Assembly (NCBI GenBank): GCA_003142095.1
Contig: PLON01000028.1
Coordinates: 1-47,367 of the forward strand
Reading direction: 5' to 3'
DNA: 47,367 nucleotides
From: Acidimicrobiaceae bacterium
GTDB taxonomy: Bacteria > Actinomycetota > Acidimicrobiia > Acidimicrobiales > RAAP-2
Part shown: piece by piece, positions 1 through 11,824 of the stretch
Position numbering within the stretch: the stretch's first letter is position 1
Layout of the letters: every line of letters begins with the position of its first letter
Notes under the pieces: model-generated
Databases searched by the model: none
Seen by the model: the letters and a program-made list of their open reading frames with translations, nothing else
What the model was told of the DNA's origin: nothing
Translations under genes and position numbers: made by a program

Positions 1-1798
1 GCGGGTCCTCGACGGCGCGGTCGCGGTCTTTGACGCCGTCGCCGGCGTCGAGCCCCAGACCGAGACCGTCTGGCGCCAAGCCAACAAGTACAACGTCCCG
101 CGCATCTGCTTCGTCAACAAGATGGACCGCCTGGGCGCGGACTTCTTTCGCTGCGTCGAGATGATCAAGGACCGCCTCGACTGCGTGCCGGCCGTCATTC
201 AACTGCCCGTCGGCTCCGAGGGTAACTACCGCGGCGTCGTCGACCTGACCACTATGAAGGCGACGCTGTACCACGACGATAAGGGCGAGGAGTTCGACGT
301 CGTCGACATCCCCGACGACCTCAAAGAGCTCGCCGAGGAGTACCACGCGAAGCTGCTCGACGTTCTGACGACCTTCGACGACGACTTGATGGAGAAGGTC
401 CTCGGTGACGAGGACATATCCGCGGGCGACATTCGCCGCGCGCTACGTCGCGGAACGCTGGAAAACCACTGCGTGCCGATCCTGAACGGTTCGGCCTTCA
501 AGAACAAGGGTGTTCAGCCCATGCTCGACGCCGTGGTGGACTTTCTGCCGTCGCCGGTGGACCTGCCGCCGACCCAAGGCACGAAGCCCGGTAAGGAAGA
601 GACCCTCGAGCGCAAGCCCGACGACGCCGAGCCCTTCTCCGCGCTCGCCTTCAAGATCATGACCGACCCCTACGTGGGCAAGCTCATTTACCTGCGCGTC
701 TACTCGGGCACCCTGGAAAAGGGCGACACCGTGATCAACACCACGAAGGGCATGAAGCGCGAGCGCCTCGGGCGCCTGCTCCTCATGCACGCGAACAACC
801 GCGAGGACCTCGACACCATTCGTACCGGCGACATCGTCGCGGCGGTGGGTTTGAAGCAGGTGACGACCGGTGACACCTTGTCCGACCCCAACCAGCCGAT
901 CCAGCTCGAGACCTTGACGTTCCCCGAGCCGGTGATTCACGTCGCCGTGGAGCCGAAAACCAAGGCCGACCAGGAAAAGCTTGGCAAGGCCCTCTACGCC
1001 CTCTCTGAAGAGGACCCGACCTTTCGCGTGCGCACCGACCAAGAGACCGGCCAGACGGTCATCTCGGGTATGGGCGAGTTGCACCTCGAAGTGCTGGTCG
1101 ACCGGATGCTCCGCGAATTCTCCGTCGACGCCAACGTCGGTAAGCCCCAGGTGGCGTACCGCGAGACGATCCGTAAGAAGGTCGAAAAGGTCGAAGAGAA
1201 GTACGTGCGCCAGACCGGTGGTAAGGGTCAGTACGGCCACGTCGTCATCACCGTCGAGCCCACGGGTCCCGGCGGGGGATACGAGTTCCTCGACGAGACC
1301 AGCGGTGGCGTTATTCCCAAGGAATACATCGGCCCGGTCAACCAGGGCATCACGGAGGCGTTGACTTCGGGCGTGCTGGCGGGGTACCCGATGGTGGACC
1401 TGAGAGTCCGTCTCACCTTTGGTAGCTACCACGACGTCGACTCCTCAGAAATGGCCTTCAAAATCGCCGGCTCCATCGCCGTCAAAAAGGCCACGCGTCT
1501 CGCGAGTCCCGTGCTTCTCGAGCCCGTTATGGCCGTCGAAGTCGTCACCCCCGAGGACTACATGGGCGACGTGATTGGTGACCTGTCGAGTCGACGCGGT
1601 CGCGTCGAGGGCATGGATGCGCTCGGCAATAACCAAGTAATTCGGGCCCTGGTGCCGCTTGCCGACATGTTCGGCTACGCTACTGACCTGCGTTCTCGCA
1701 CTCAGGGGCGAGCGACGTACACCATGCAGTTCAAGTCGTACGCGGAAGTACCTGACGCGATCGCGAAAGAGATCGTCGCTAAGGCCACTGGCGCGTAA
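1..1798 (+). CDS. fusA: Elongation factor G, 5'-truncated by the window edge
   Basis: GTPase that drives translocation of tRNA and mRNA on the ribosome. The reading frame is open from base 2 and the first residues ([20 protein letters not shown]) already lie inside the G domain, so about the first 100 residues are missing. The guanine-specificity motif NKMD is encoded at about 116-127. Domain II ([14 protein letters not shown]), domain III ([14 protein letters not shown]), domain IV ([10 protein letters not shown]) and domain V ([26 protein letters not shown]) follow in order, and the protein ends at a TAA. An ATG at 122 is internal and not the true start. It sits upstream of tuf as in the classical str operon. 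Confidence 0.97.
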   Translation, partial: RVLDGAVAVFDAVAGVEPQTETVWRQANKYNVPRICFVNKMDRLGADFFRCVEMIKDRLDCVPAVIQLPVGSEGNYRGVVDLTTMKATLYHDDKGEEFDVVDIPDDLKELAEEYHAKLLDVLTTFDDDLMEKVLGDEDISAGDIRRALRRGTLENHCVPILNGSAFKNKGVQPMLDAVVDFLPSPVDLPPTQGTKPGKEETLERKPDDAEPFSALAFKIMTDPYVGKLIYLRVYSGTLEKGDTVINTTKGMKRERLGRLLLMHANNREDLDTIRTGDIVAAVGLKQVTTGDTLSDPNQPIQLETLTFPEPVIHVAVEPKTKADQEKLGKALYALSEEDPTFRVRTDQETGQTVISGMGELHLEVLVDRMLREFSVDANVGKPQVAYRETIRKKVEKVEEKYVRQTGGKGQYGHVVITVEPTGPGGGYEFLDETSGGVIPKEYIGPVNQGITEALTSGVLAGYPMVDLRVRLTFGSYHDVDSSEMAFKIAGSIAVKKATRLASPVLLEPVMAVEVVTPEDYMGDVIGDLSSRRGRVEGMDALGNNQVIRALVPLADMFGYATDLRSRTQGRATYTMQFKSYAEVPDAIAKEIVAKATGA

Positions 1799-1803
1799 GA
1801 AAG

Positions 1804-1815
1804 CTGGGAAACCAG
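1804..1815 (+). other. Small GNRA-loop hairpin in the fusA-tuf spacer
   Basis: CTGG, then GAAA, then CCAG forms a four-pair stem capped by a GNRA-type tetraloop, 5 nt after the fusA stop. There is no U-run behind it, so it is more likely an mRNA-stability or processing element than a terminator. A second weak pairing (GACCG at 1859-1863 with CGGTC at 1877-1881) lies just before the tuf ribosome-binding region. Confidence 0.3.
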
Positions 1816-1907
1816 TGAAAAGGTCCAAACCGTCGTCGGGGAGGGCCGAAATAAACCAGACCGATTCACGTAGAAGCGGTCACGAGAGAGAAAGTTAGTC
1901 CCCGACA

Positions 1908-3095
<1,188 letters not shown>

Positions 3096-3103
3096 GTCTG
3101 GTC

Positions 3104-3424
3104 ATGGCCGACAAGCAGATGATTCGAATCCGATTGAAGGCCTTCGACCACGGCGTCTTGGATCAGTCCACCGCGAAGATCGTTCAGACCGTCGAGCGCA
3201 CCAACGCCCGCGTGCAGGGTCCCGTGCCGCTGCCGACCGAGAAGCACCGCTACACGGTGGTTCGCGGTCCCCACAAGCACAAGGACAGCCGCGAGCACTT
3301 CGAGATGCGCGTGCACAAGCGTCTGCTCGACATCGTGGACCACACCGCCAAGACGGTCGACTCGCTCCAGCGTCTCGACCTGCCGGCCGGCGTCGACATC
3401 GAGATCAAGATCCGCCAGAACTAG
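3104..3424 (+). CDS. rpsJ: 30S ribosomal protein S10
   Basis: Small-subunit head protein, also the NusE partner in transcription antitermination. The 106-residue length is normal and the typical segments [25 protein letters not shown] and [14 protein letters not shown] are present. It starts 8 nt after tuf and is followed by a 224-nt gap with a strong hairpin before rplC, so here it appears to be transcribed with tuf rather than leading the S10 operon. Confidence 0.97.
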   Translation: MADKQMIRIRLKAFDHGVLDQSTAKIVQTVERTNARVQGPVPLPTEKHRYTVVRGPHKHKDSREHFEMRVHKRLLDIVDHTAKTVDSLQRLDLPAGVDIEIKIRQN

Positions 3425-3430
3425 CCTCAC

Positions 3431-3471
3431 CCACTGGGACCCGCGCACTTTGCGTGTGCGGGGCCCAGTGG
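3431..3471 (+). terminator. Strong hairpin after rpsJ, possible terminator or attenuator
   Basis: An 18-nt arm at 3431-3448 pairs with 3454-3471 across a 5-nt loop, with 16 of 18 positions complementary and mostly G-C. No U-tract follows, so intrinsic termination is uncertain. It begins 6 nt after the rpsJ stop and divides tuf-rpsJ from rplC and the rest of the superoperon. A TTGCGT (3450-3455) and TAGGGT (3474-3479) pair spaced by 18 nt overlaps the right arm and could be a promoter for rplC. Confidence 0.5.
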
Positions 3472-3648
3472 TGTAGGGTGAATAGCCCCATTCATTACGA
3501 ATCGGGCGAACAACAGAAGTGTTCAGTTGCCACTCGTGGAACGCTGAACCGAACCAGTCGAGCGCTCCGTTCGGGTTTTCATGGCCCGGCGGAGCGTCTG
3601 TATGTCGGCCCTGGTCGACGTAGAGAAACTAAAGAGGAAGAGGAAAAC
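3472..3648 (+). promoter_or_regulatory. Long rplC leader with a stable hairpin
   Basis: About 175 nt without a credible gene precede the rplC start. The leader holds a stem-loop in which CGCTCCG (3563-3569) pairs with CGGAGCG (3590-3596) and CGGG (3572-3575) with CCCG (3585-3588). A purine-rich ribosome-binding site (GAGGAAGAGG) lies just before the GTG start. The layout resembles r-protein leader RNAs that bind a product of the operon, but no known leader class was recognised; regulation is inference. Confidence 0.4.
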
Positions 3649-4308
3649 GTGGCGACCAAAGCGATCGTCGGCGAGAAGGTGGGCATGACCCAAGTCTGGG
3701 ACGACCAGAACCGGGCGATCCCGGTCACGGTCGTTCGCGTCAGCCCAGCTCGCGTCGTCCAAGTCAAGACGCCCGAAAAAGAGGGCTACTCGGCGGTCCA
3801 GGTCACCTGGGGCACACGGCGCACCTCGACCATGACCAAGCCCGAGCTCGGCCACTACGAAAAGGCGGGCGTCGCTCCGGGCAAGAAGCTCGTGGAGCTT
3901 CGCCTCGACAACGTCACTGGCTACAGCGTGGGCCAGGAGATCCTCGCCAACTCCTTCGAAAAGGGCGAAATGATCGACGCCACCGCCGTGTCGAAGGGCA
4001 AAGGCTTCGCCGGTGCCATGAAGCGCCACAACTTTTCCGGTCAAGGTGCCGCCCACGGTAACCACAAGCACCACCGCGCTCCCGGTTCGATTGGCGCCTG
4101 CGCCACGCCCGGACGCGTCTTTAAAGGTACGAAAATGGCCGGTCGCATGGGCGGAAGCCAAGTGACGACCACCAACCTCGAAGTGATCGGCGTCGACGTC
4201 GAGCGCCACCTCCTGCTCGTGAAGGGCGCCGTTCCCGGCCCGCGCGGGGGAGTCGTGGTGCTGCGCACCTCGGTGAAGAACCCCATGAAGGCCGGAGGTA
4301 ACCGATGA
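3649..4308 (+). CDS. rplC: 50S ribosomal protein L3
   Basis: Large-subunit assembly initiator that binds near the peptidyl-transferase centre. I place the start at the GTG at 3649, giving 219 residues (VATKAIVGEKVGMTQVWDD), because it matches the family N-terminus and follows a purine-rich ribosome-binding site; the frame is open further upstream to 3454, but that extension has no family resemblance. The conserved KGKGFAGAMKRHNF and GSIGACATPGRVFKGTKMAGRMG segments are present. Its stop overlaps the rplD ATG by 4 nt. Confidence 0.96.
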   Translation: MATKAIVGEKVGMTQVWDDQNRAIPVTVVRVSPARVVQVKTPEKEGYSAVQVTWGTRRTSTMTKPELGHYEKAGVAPGKKLVELRLDNVTGYSVGQEILANSFEKGEMIDATAVSKGKGFAGAMKRHNFSGQGAAHGNHKHHRAPGSIGACATPGRVFKGTKMAGRMGGSQVTTTNLEVIGVDVERHLLLVKGAVPGPRGGVVVLRTSVKNPMKAGGNR

Positions 4309-4985
4309 GCGACGTCTTTACCCTCCGTGGTCCCATCAAAAAGGAGCGCCCCGCCCTCGTGGAGCGCACGGTGGAGCGCAAATCGATCGCCGGCGCCTCG
4401 CTTGGCACGGTCAAGCTCGAGCCCGCGTTTTTTGGCATTACACCCAACATGGCCGTGATGCACCAAGTCGTGAAGGCCCAGCTGGCCGCGAAGCGCTCGG
4501 GTACGCAATCGACGAAGACTCGTAAAGAAGTTCGCGGTGGCGGTAGGAAGCCCTTCAACCAAAAGGGCACCGGCGGCGCACGTCAGGGCACGATTCGCGC
4601 CCCGCACTACCCGGGTGGTGGCATTGCGCTCGGACCCAAGCCCCGCAGCTACGAGCAGAAGACCCCGAAGAAAATGATTCGCCTGGCCCTCTGCTCAGCC
4701 CTGTCGGACCGGGCCGAGATCGAGCGCGTGGCTCTTATCGACAGCTTCGACGCGTGGACCACGCCCAAGACTAAGAGCGCAACAGCGTTGTTGGAGACGC
4801 TCGGCCTCGAGGGCAAGATCCTCATCGTGCTCGGTCGCGACGACGACAACGCCATTCGCTCGTTTCGCAACCTCATGAACGTGAAGACCATCAACGCCGG
4901 TGAGCTCAACGCCTACGACGTCCTCGACTGCGACTGGCTGCTCTTCACCGACGCCACGCTGCCCACCGCGAAGGAGCTTGCCTAA
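4305..4985 (+). CDS. rplD: 50S ribosomal protein L4
   Basis: Large-subunit protein lining the exit tunnel. It has 226 residues. The long tunnel loop is seen as TRKEVRGGGRKPFNQKGTGGAR followed by RAPHYPGGGIALGPKPRSY. It overlaps rplC by 4 nt (ATGA) and rplW by 1 nt, so it is probably translationally coupled at both ends. In E. coli L4 is the autoregulator of this operon; whether it binds the leader before rplC here is unknown. Confidence 0.96.
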   Translation: MSDVFTLRGPIKKERPALVERTVERKSIAGASLGTVKLEPAFFGITPNMAVMHQVVKAQLAAKRSGTQSTKTRKEVRGGGRKPFNQKGTGGARQGTIRAPHYPGGGIALGPKPRSYEQKTPKKMIRLALCSALSDRAEIERVALIDSFDAWTTPKTKSATALLETLGLEGKILIVLGRDDDNAIRSFRNLMNVKTINAGELNAYDVLDCDWLLFTDATLPTAKELA

Positions 4986-5275
4986 TGCGCGACGCGATGA
5001 ACATTCTGATCCGTCCGGTGGTCTCGGAAAAGACCTACGCGATGATGGACGTGGGCACCTACGTGTTCGTGGTCGATCCCCGCGCCACCAAGATCGACGT
5101 GCGTAACGCCGTCGAGCAGGCCTTCAACGTGAAGGTCACCAACGTCAACACGCTGAACCGCAAGGGTAAGAACACCCGCAACCGCCGTACCGGCGTTCGC
5201 GGCACCAAGCCCGGCACCAAGCGCGCCATCGTCACCTTGAAGCAGGGTGACACGATCAACCTCTTCGAGAACTAA
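4985..5275 (+). CDS. rplW: 50S ribosomal protein L23
   Basis: Protein at the exit of the nascent-chain tunnel, the docking point for trigger factor and SRP. It has 96 residues. Family segments [43 protein letters not shown] and a basic loop ending in [13 protein letters not shown] are visible. The start ATG overlaps the rplD stop (TAATG). A second in-frame ATG five codons on (MNILIRP) is possible. Confidence 0.96.
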   Translation: MRDAMNILIRPVVSEKTYAMMDVGTYVFVVDPRATKIDVRNAVEQAFNVKVTNVNTLNRKGKNTRNRRTGVRGTKPGTKRAIVTLKQGDTINLFEN

Positions 5276-5283
5276 GGACTGCC

Positions 5284-6117
<834 letters not shown>

Positions 6118-6124
6118 GTAGACA

Positions 6125-6403
6125 ATGTCACGCAGCCTAAAAAAGGGTCCCTTCATCGACACCCACCTTTTGAAGAAGGTGGACGCGATGAACGCGGCTA
6201 ACGAGAAAAAGGTCATCAAGACCTGGAGTCGTCGCTCGACGGTCATCCCCGACATGGTCGGTCACACCTTCGCGGTGCACGACGGACGTCGTCACGTACC
6301 GGTCTTCGTCAACGAGTCGATGGTCGGCCACAAGCTCGGCGAGTTCGCCCCCACGCGCACCTTTAGGTTCCACGCGGGCCAGGAAAAGACGGGTCGTCGA
6401 TAA
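6125..6403 (+). CDS. rpsS: 30S ribosomal protein S19
   Basis: Small-subunit head protein contacting S13 and the P-site region. It has 92 residues with [19 protein letters not shown] at the N-terminus and the conserved [21 protein letters not shown] and [11 protein letters not shown] blocks. Its stop codon overlaps the rplV ATG (TAATG). Confidence 0.97.
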   Translation: MSRSLKKGPFIDTHLLKKVDAMNAANEKKVIKTWSRRSTVIPDMVGHTFAVHDGRRHVPVFVNESMVGHKLGEFAPTRTFRFHAGQEKTGRR

Positions 6404-7143
6404 TGACCGCCTCCAAGACCAACGAACGTATCGGGACCCGCGCCACGTTGCGCGGTTACCAGATGTCCGCGAGCAAGGCTCGCGTCGTCCTTAATATCGT
6501 GCGCGGCGAAGACGTCAACACGGCGCGAGAGATCTTGGCCGGCACGACCCGTGAAGCGGCCGACGTCATCGGGAAGGTTCTCGCCTCGGCCGTCGCGAAC
6601 GCCGTCAACAACGACGGCCTGCTCGCCGAAGAGCTCTACGTGTCGGCGGCCTACGCCGACGAGGGCATCACCATGAAGCGCTTCAGCCCGCGCGCGCGTG
6701 GTCGCGCCGGCAAGATCTTCAAGCGCTCGACGCACATCACGGTCATTGTGTCGCGCATGGACGAAGAGCGTCTCGAACACATGCGCAGTGCCCGCAGCGC
6801 CCAGGCCCAAGCCACTCGCTCGCGTCGCGTCGCCTCCTCGCGCCGTCGCGCCGACCAGACCGCCAGCGTCAACAAGCGCGAAGCCGCCCACGAAGCCCAG
6901 GCCGAGCTCGAAGCGACCCAAGCCGCCGAGGCGCTCGAGGCCGAGAACACTGTCACGACCGACGAAGTGACCGAGACCGACGCCGTCACGACGGACGTCC
7001 CGGAGACGGACGACACGGGCACGATCAGTGACTACGACGACGAGACCCCGGCTCCCGAAGCCGTGGAGAAGAACGAAGAGGCGACCGATGTCGTCGAAGA
7101 GAACGAGCCGGTGTCTGAGGACACCACGGAGGAGACCAACTAA
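6403..7143 (+). CDS. rplV: 50S ribosomal protein L22 with long acidic C-terminal extension
   Basis: Tunnel-wall protein of the large subunit. Residues 1 to about 115 are a complete L22 domain ([24 protein letters not shown], then [27 protein letters not shown]). Family members are usually 110-120 residues; here about 130 more follow: first an Ala/Arg/Gln-rich, probably helical stretch, then a low-complexity Glu/Thr/Asp/Val tail ending in [14 protein letters not shown]. The tail is in frame, uses codons like its neighbours and runs to a stop that overlaps the rpsC start, so it does not look like a frameshift artefact. The function of the tail is unknown. Confidence 0.96.
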   Translation: MTASKTNERIGTRATLRGYQMSASKARVVLNIVRGEDVNTAREILAGTTREAADVIGKVLASAVANAVNNDGLLAEELYVSAAYADEGITMKRFSPRARGRAGKIFKRSTHITVIVSRMDEERLEHMRSARSAQAQATRSRRVASSRRRADQTASVNKREAAHEAQAELEATQAAEALEAENTVTTDEVTETDAVTTDVPETDDTGTISDYDDETPAPEAVEKNEEATDVVEENEPVSEDTTEETN

Positions 7144-8117
7144 TGGGTCAGAAGGTAAACCCCTACGGTTTCCGTCTCGGCATCACGACGGACTGGAAGT
7201 CGCGCTGGTTCAAAGAGCGCGGCTACAAGGACCTCGTCATCGAGGACTGGAAGATTCGCGACTACCTGACCAAGCAGCTCGAGAGCGCCGCCGTCAGTCG
7301 CATTGAGATCGAGCGCAACTCGGACCGCATTCGCGTGGACATCCACACGGCTCGCCCGGGAATCGTCATCGGACGTCGCGGCGCCGAGGCCGAGCGTCTG
7401 AAGAAGGACCTCGAGAAGATCACCGGTCAGAAGAACAAGATCTCTTTGAACATCCAAGAGATCAAGCAACCCGAGCTCGACGCCGCCTTGATTGCTCAGG
7501 GCATCTGCGACCAGCTACTTCGTCGCGTGGCCTTTCGCCGCGCCATGAAGCGCGGCATCCAGACCGTGCAAAAGGCCGGCGCCATGGGCGTGAAGATTCA
7601 GGCCTCGGGCCGTCTCGGTGGCGCGGAAATGTCGCGTCGCGAGTCCTACCGTGAAGGTCGCGTGCCCCTGCACACACTGCGCGCCGACATTGACTACGGC
7701 TTTCGTGAGGCCCGTACTTCAACGGGTCGCGTCGGCGTGAAGGTCTGGATCTACAAGGGCGACATCTTGCCCTACCAGTTGACCAACGACGAGAAGATCG
7801 TTCGCGAGGCCGCCATGGCGGCCGGCGACGCCATGCCCGTGGGTGCGACGTCGTCGGGCCCGAAGGGTGTCGTGCGCGCCGGTGGCGGCCGCCGCCGCGT
7901 GGACGCCGAACCGACGACCGAAGTGGCCCTCGAAGGCGAAGCCGTGTTGGAGAACGCCGACGCCCTCATTGACGGTGCCGTCGCCGACGTGGCTGTGGCC
8001 GACCTGCTCGCTTCCACCCCCGAGGTCGAGGCCCAGCTCAGCGTCGAAGAAGAGATCGAGCGTCGCACCGCGTCCGAGCACAGTGACGCGCCGCACTTTC
8101 GAAAGGACGCCGAGTAG
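7143..8117 (+). CDS. rpsC: 30S ribosomal protein S3 with acidic C-terminal extension
   Basis: Forms the mRNA entry channel with S4 and S5. Residues 1 to about 225 are a normal S3 with KH-type motif GIVIGRRG at 73-80 and the C-domain signature [14 protein letters not shown] and [13 protein letters not shown]. About 95 further residues form an extension rich in Ala, Glu, Asp and Val (for example [20 protein letters not shown]) and end acidic. The L22 gene just upstream has the same kind of tail. It overlaps rplV by 1 nt; rplP begins 2 nt downstream. Confidence 0.97.
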   Translation: MGQKVNPYGFRLGITTDWKSRWFKERGYKDLVIEDWKIRDYLTKQLESAAVSRIEIERNSDRIRVDIHTARPGIVIGRRGAEAERLKKDLEKITGQKNKISLNIQEIKQPELDAALIAQGICDQLLRRVAFRRAMKRGIQTVQKAGAMGVKIQASGRLGGAEMSRRESYREGRVPLHTLRADIDYGFREARTSTGRVGVKVWIYKGDILPYQLTNDEKIVREAAMAAGDAMPVGATSSGPKGVVRAGGGRRRVDAEPTTEVALEGEAVLENADALIDGAVADVAVADLLASTPEVEAQLSVEEEIERRTASEHSDAPHFRKDAE

Positions 8118-8119
8118 TC

Positions 8120-8557
8120 ATGTTGATGCCCCGTAAAGTCAAGTACCGCAAGCAGATGCGCGGCCGTCGCGCCGGTATGGCCAAAGGCGGCGTTGACCTC
8201 AACTTCGGTGACTTCGGTATTCAAGCCCTCGAGTCCGGTTGGGTCACCGCCCGCCAGATCGAAGCCGCTCGTATTGCCATGACCCGTCACGTTAAGCGTG
8301 GTGGCAAGGTCTGGATCCGAGTCTTTCCGGATAAGCCCGTCACCCAAAAGCCCGCCGAAACTCGCATGGGTTCGGGTAAGGGCAACCCCGAGTTCTGGGT
8401 CGCCGTCGTGAAGCCCGGCCGCATGCTCTTCGAGTTGGGTGGCGTGGACGAGACACTGGCGCGCGCCGCCATGGAGCGCGCCATTCAAAAGCTCCCCATC
8501 AAAGCGAAGTTCGTCGTTCGTCCCGGTACGCACGGCACCCCGGAGGTAACGATCTAA
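8120..8557 (+). CDS. rplP: 50S ribosomal protein L16
   Basis: Binds 23S rRNA near the A-site tRNA elbow and is among the last proteins assembled. It has 145 residues. The N-terminus [19 protein letters not shown] supports the ATG at 8120 over the third-codon ATG. The C-terminal half carries [23 protein letters not shown] and a typical [11 protein letters not shown]. Its stop overlaps the rpmC ATG (TAATG). Confidence 0.97.
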   Translation: MLMPRKVKYRKQMRGRRAGMAKGGVDLNFGDFGIQALESGWVTARQIEAARIAMTRHVKRGGKVWIRVFPDKPVTQKPAETRMGSGKGNPEFWVAVVKPGRMLFELGGVDETLARAAMERAIQKLPIKAKFVVRPGTHGTPEVTI

Positions 8558-8796
8558 TGGCCAAGACCACCGAACACCGCGCGGAGCTACGCCGCCTCGG
8601 CGATAGCGAGCTGCTGGGACGCCTCGGCGAAGCGCGTCGCGAACTTTTCAACCTTCGATTCCAGTTGGCCACCGGCCAGCTCGACAACTCGGCGCGCATC
8701 GGCGCCGTGAAAAAAGACATCGCGCGACTGTCCACCTTCATGCGTGAGCGTGAGATCGCGGCCGCCGAAGCCCTAGAAGAAGGTGCCCAGTCATGA
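8557..8796 (+). CDS. rpmC: 50S ribosomal protein L29
   Basis: Small helical protein near the tunnel exit. At 79 residues it is slightly longer than the usual 60-70. The two-helix pattern is seen in [48 protein letters not shown]. It overlaps rpsQ by 4 nt. Confidence 0.94.
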   Translation: MAKTTEHRAELRRLGDSELLGRLGEARRELFNLRFQLATGQLDNSARIGAVKKDIARLSTFMREREIAAAEALEEGAQS

Positions 8797-9071
8797 GTGA
8801 CGTAACAGAAAACGAAACGCGCGCCAACCCCCGCAAGGTCCGTGAGGGCATTGTCATCTCGGACAAGATGAACTCGACCTTGGTCGTTGCGGTGAACGAA
8901 CGCGTCAGCCACGCCCGCTACGGCAAGACCGTCCAGCGCACGAAGAAGCTCTACGTGCACGACGAGAAGAACGAGGCGAAGCTCGGCGACAAGGTTCGCG
9001 TCCAAGAGACGCGACCGCTGTCCAAGCTGAAGCGCTGGCGCCTCACCGAAGTCGTGGAGCGTGCGCGATGA
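8793..9071 (+). CDS. rpsQ: 30S ribosomal protein S17
   Basis: 16S rRNA-binding OB-fold protein. It has 92 residues with the family blocks [61 protein letters not shown] polar extension of about 15 residues precedes the core ([15 protein letters not shown]). ATGA overlaps join it to rpmC upstream and rplN downstream. Confidence 0.96.
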   Translation: MSDVTENETRANPRKVREGIVISDKMNSTLVVAVNERVSHARYGKTVQRTKKLYVHDEKNEAKLGDKVRVQETRPLSKLKRWRLTEVVERAR

Positions 9072-9436
9072 TTCAACAAGAAAGCCGACTCAAGGTTGCC
9101 GACAACTCGGGTGCGAAGGAAGTTCTCTGCATCCGCGTGCTCGGGGGATCGCGCCGTCGCTACGCCTCGATCGGTGACGTCTTCATCGCCACGGTGAAGG
9201 AGGCCATTCCCGGCGCCGCGGTGAAGAAGGGTGACGTAGTTCGCTGCGTCGTCGTGCGCACCGCCAAGGAGAAGCGTCGTCCCGACGGTTCCTACATCAA
9301 GTTTGACGAAAACGCCGCGGTGTTGATCAACGATCAGCTCCAGCCCCGCGGCACGCGCATCTTTGGTCCCGTGGGCCGCGAGCTGCGCGACAAGAAGTTC
9401 ATGCGAATCGTCTCGCTCGCACCGGAGGTGTTGTAA
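9068..9436 (+). CDS. rplN: 50S ribosomal protein L14
   Basis: Subunit-interface protein and docking site of the silencing factor RsfS. The 122-residue length is standard. [28 protein letters not shown] at the start and [28 protein letters not shown] at the end are diagnostic. The stop overlaps the rplX ATG. Confidence 0.98.
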   Translation: MIQQESRLKVADNSGAKEVLCIRVLGGSRRRYASIGDVFIATVKEAIPGAAVKKGDVVRCVVVRTAKEKRRPDGSYIKFDENAAVLINDQLQPRGTRIFGPVGRELRDKKFMRIVSLAPEVL

Positions 9437-9741
9437 TGAAAATTCGTAAGGGTGATGACGTGCTCGTCCTCTCAGGCAAGTATCGCGGGAATCGCGCCAA
9501 CGTCGAAGAGGCGTTGCCGAGCGTCAACAAAGTAATCCTCGACAACCTCAACGTCGCCAAGCGCGCCACCAAGCAGTCGGGTGCCACCATGCAGGCCGGC
9601 ATCATCGACAAGTTGATGCCGCTCAGCGCGTCGAACGTCGCCGTCTGGTGCCCCAAGCACAAGGGTCCGGCGAAGATCGGCTCCGAGATCGTCGACGACA
9701 AGAAGGTGCGCGTCTGTCGCAAGTGTGGAGAGGTCCTATGA
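9436..9741 (+). CDS. rplX: 50S ribosomal protein L24
   Basis: Early-assembly KOW-domain protein. It has 101 residues. The KOW motif is [30 protein letters not shown]-terminal zinc-ribbon-like segment has Cys in VWCPKH and a CRKCGEV tail. Its TGA overlaps the rplE ATG by 4 nt. Confidence 0.96.
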   Translation: MKIRKGDDVLVLSGKYRGNRANVEEALPSVNKVILDNLNVAKRATKQSGATMQAGIIDKLMPLSASNVAVWCPKHKGPAKIGSEIVDDKKVRVCRKCGEVL

Positions 9742-10301
9742 CCACGGCTACTCGACCACGTCTCAAAGTTCGCTACGACGAAGAGATTCGTCCCGCCCTC
9801 AAAGAAGAGCTCGGACTGGCGAATATCATGCAGGTGCCGCGTCTCGAGAAGATCGTCCTCAACTCCGGGGTCGGACGCGCCACCCAGCAGGCGAGCCTCC
9901 TCGAGGGCGCCCAGCGCGACCTCGAACTGATCACCGGCCAAAAGCCGATCGTCACGCGCGCGAAGAAGTCGATCGCGAGCTTCAAGTTGCGCGAAGAGCA
10001 GCCCATCGGCGTGAAGGTCACCCTGAGGGGAGATCGCGCGTGGGAGTTCTTCGACCGCTTGATCAGCCTCGCAATTCCGCGTATCCGCGACTTTCGAGGA
10101 CTGTCCCCCAAGTCCTTCGACGGACACGGCAACTACACCTTTGGTGTGAATGACCAGTTGATCTTCCCCGAGATTGACTACGACAAGATCGACGCGCCCC
10201 GAGGATTCGACATCACCATTGTCACCTCGGCCGCGACCGACGAGCAGGGTCGCGCGTTTCTGCGGGCCTACGGCTTCCCCTTCAAACAGGAGACTCGATA
10301 A
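9738..10301 (+). CDS. rplE: 50S ribosomal protein L5
   Basis: Central-protuberance protein that binds 5S rRNA and contacts P-site tRNA. I choose the ATG at 9738 (187 residues, [19 protein letters not shown]). The frame is open back to 9648, but that extension lies inside rplX and is not L5-like. [41 protein letters not shown] and the terminal [17 protein letters not shown] match the family. Confidence 0.97.
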   Translation: MTTATRPRLKVRYDEEIRPALKEELGLANIMQVPRLEKIVLNSGVGRATQQASLLEGAQRDLELITGQKPIVTRAKKSIASFKLREEQPIGVKVTLRGDRAWEFFDRLISLAIPRIRDFRGLSPKSFDGHGNYTFGVNDQLIFPEIDYDKIDAPRGFDITIVTSAATDEQGRAFLRAYGFPFKQETR

Positions 10302-10303
10302 GC

Positions 10304-10489
10304 ATGGCGAAAAAAGCTCTTCGAATCAAGCAAAAGCAGACCCCCAAGTTCTCGACGCGTGCCTACACGCGCTGTGAGCGCTGCGGACGTCCGCGTTCGG
10401 TGTACCGCAAGTTCGGCCTCTGTCGAATCTGCTTGCGCATGATGGTCCACGCCGGTGAGATTCCCGGCGTGACGAAGGCAAGTTGGTAG
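10304..10489 (+). CDS. rpsZ: 30S ribosomal protein S14, type Z (zinc-binding)
   Basis: Small-subunit head protein of 61 residues, the short zinc form (about 61 residues) rather than the roughly 100-residue zinc-free form. The four ligands are Cys24, Cys27, Cys40 and Cys43 in RCERCGRP and GLCRICLR. The C-terminus [11 protein letters not shown] is diagnostic. It sits 2 nt after rplE and 10 nt before rpsH. Confidence 0.97.
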   Translation: MAKKALRIKQKQTPKFSTRAYTRCERCGRPRSVYRKFGLCRICLRMMVHAGEIPGVTKASW

Positions 10490-10499
10490 GAGGACAGCA

Positions 10500-10904
10500 A
10501 TGACAATGACTGACCCGATTGCCGACATGCTCACACGCATCCGCAACGCGAACGCCGCGATGTTTGACAGCGTCAAAATGCCCTCGTCGAAGTTGAAGGA
10601 AAACTTGGCGAAGGTTCTCCAGAAGGAAGGCTTCATCGCGAGCTACACCGTGACGAAGCTCGACGACAAGCCCGGCGCCCAGCTCGAGATCAACCTCAAG
10701 TACTCCGAAGACCGCAAGAAGACCATCATTGGCATCAAACGCGTCTCGAAGCCGGGGCTGCGCATCTACAAGAAGTCCGATCAGATGCCCAAGGTTCTCG
10801 GTGGTGTCGGCGTGGCCGTCGTCTCGACGAGTCACGGACTCATGACCGACCGCGAAGCCCGCAAGGCCAAGTTGGGTGGCGAGGTGCTCTGCTATGTGTG
10901 GTAG
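10500..10904 (+). CDS. rpsH: 30S ribosomal protein S8
   Basis: Central-domain 16S-binding protein and, in E. coli, translational repressor of the spc operon. It has 134 residues. [30 protein letters not shown] and the terminal [34 protein letters not shown] are typical. Starts at 10500 or 10506 (MTDPIAD) are both possible; an AGGAGG site at 10488-10493 favours 10500. Confidence 0.97.
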   Translation: MTMTDPIADMLTRIRNANAAMFDSVKMPSSKLKENLAKVLQKEGFIASYTVTKLDDKPGAQLEINLKYSEDRKKTIIGIKRVSKPGLRIYKKSDQMPKVLGGVGVAVVSTSHGLMTDREARKAKLGGEVLCYVW

Positions 10905-10928
10905 CCCCGCGCCCGTGGAGGTTCTCTA

Positions 10929-11468
10929 ATGTCGCGTATTGGACGCAATCCCATCACCGTGCCGGGCAACGTCACGGTGAGCGTGGCCGGTGACGTCGTG
11001 ACCGTGAAAGGTCCGAACGCCACCATGACCCGCAACATCCCCGGAGGCATCACCCTCGCCCAAGAGGGTGACACGCTCGTCGTTGACCGCGCGAGCGAAG
11101 AGACCGCGCACAAGGCGCTGCACGGACTCACCCGCACGCTGGTCTCGAACATGGTCGTCGGCGTGACCGACGGTTGGTCCAAGGAACTCGAGATCATTGG
11201 CGTGGGGTACCGCGCCACGGCCTCGGGACCGAGCGCCATCGACCTCGCTCTCGGCTTCAGCCACCCGGTCAAGTTCACCGCCCCCGAGGGCGTGACCTTT
11301 GAGGTACCGACGCCGACCCGGGTCATCATCAAGGGACCCGACAAAGAGATCGTCGGCCAGGTGGCCGCCAACATCCGCAAACTCCGTAAGCCCGAGCCCT
11401 ACAAGGGCAAGGGCGTGCGCTACCTCGGCGAACGAGTGGTGCGCAAGGCAGGAAAGGCCGCAAAGTAA
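10929..11468 (+). CDS. rplF: 50S ribosomal protein L6
   Basis: Two-domain protein near the factor-binding site. It has 179 residues. It begins [19 protein letters not shown] and ends [25 protein letters not shown], both family hallmarks. Its stop overlaps the rplR ATG (TAATG). Confidence 0.97.
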   Translation: MSRIGRNPITVPGNVTVSVAGDVVTVKGPNATMTRNIPGGITLAQEGDTLVVDRASEETAHKALHGLTRTLVSNMVVGVTDGWSKELEIIGVGYRATASGPSAIDLALGFSHPVKFTAPEGVTFEVPTPTRVIIKGPDKEIVGQVAANIRKLRKPEPYKGKGVRYLGERVVRKAGKAAK

Positions 11469-11824
11469 TGGCACGCACTACACGTGAACTTCGTCAGCGT
11501 CGTCATCGTCGTCTGCGCAAGGTCCTCTCGGGCACGCCCGAGCGTCCGCGCGTCGCGGTGAGCCGCACGAATAAGCACATCTCCGCCCAGATCATCGACG
11601 ACGTCAACGGGCGCACGCTCGCCGCGGCGTCGTCGGTCGAAGGGGCGTTGAAGGACGCCACCGGCGGCAACATTGAAGGCGCCAAGGCCGTCGCGCAGCT
11701 GCTCGCCAGCCGCGCGAAAGAAGCCAACATCGCCACGGTGGTCTTTGACCGCGGTGGCTTCGACTACCACGGCCGAGTGGCGGCGTTCGCCGACACTCTT
11801 CGCGCCGGTGGACTGGAGTTTTAA
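11468..11824 (+). CDS. rplR: 50S ribosomal protein L18
   Basis: 5S rRNA-binding protein with a basic N-terminus ([23 protein letters not shown]) and core [27 protein letters not shown]. The C-terminus [28 protein letters not shown] matches. It has 118 residues and overlaps rpsE by 1 nt. Confidence 0.96.
   Translation: MARTTRELRQRRHRRLRKVLSGTPERPRVAVSRTNKHISAQIIDDVNGRTLAAASSVEGALKDATGGNIEGAKAVAQLLASRAKEANIATVVFDRGGFDYHGRVAAFADTLRAGGLEF

Noticed and set aside
443-1432. Long open frame opposite fusA, and similar long antisense frames opposite tuf, rplC, rplB, glmS and others
   Set aside because: High GC with strong third-position bias leaves long antisense frames open. The proteins are His/Val/Arg/Leu-rich without domains and lie exactly over well-supported genes.
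3454-3648. N-terminal extension of rplC
   Set aside because: The extra 65 residues do not look like L3 and coincide with hairpins; the GTG at 3649 has a ribosome-binding site and the right N-terminus.
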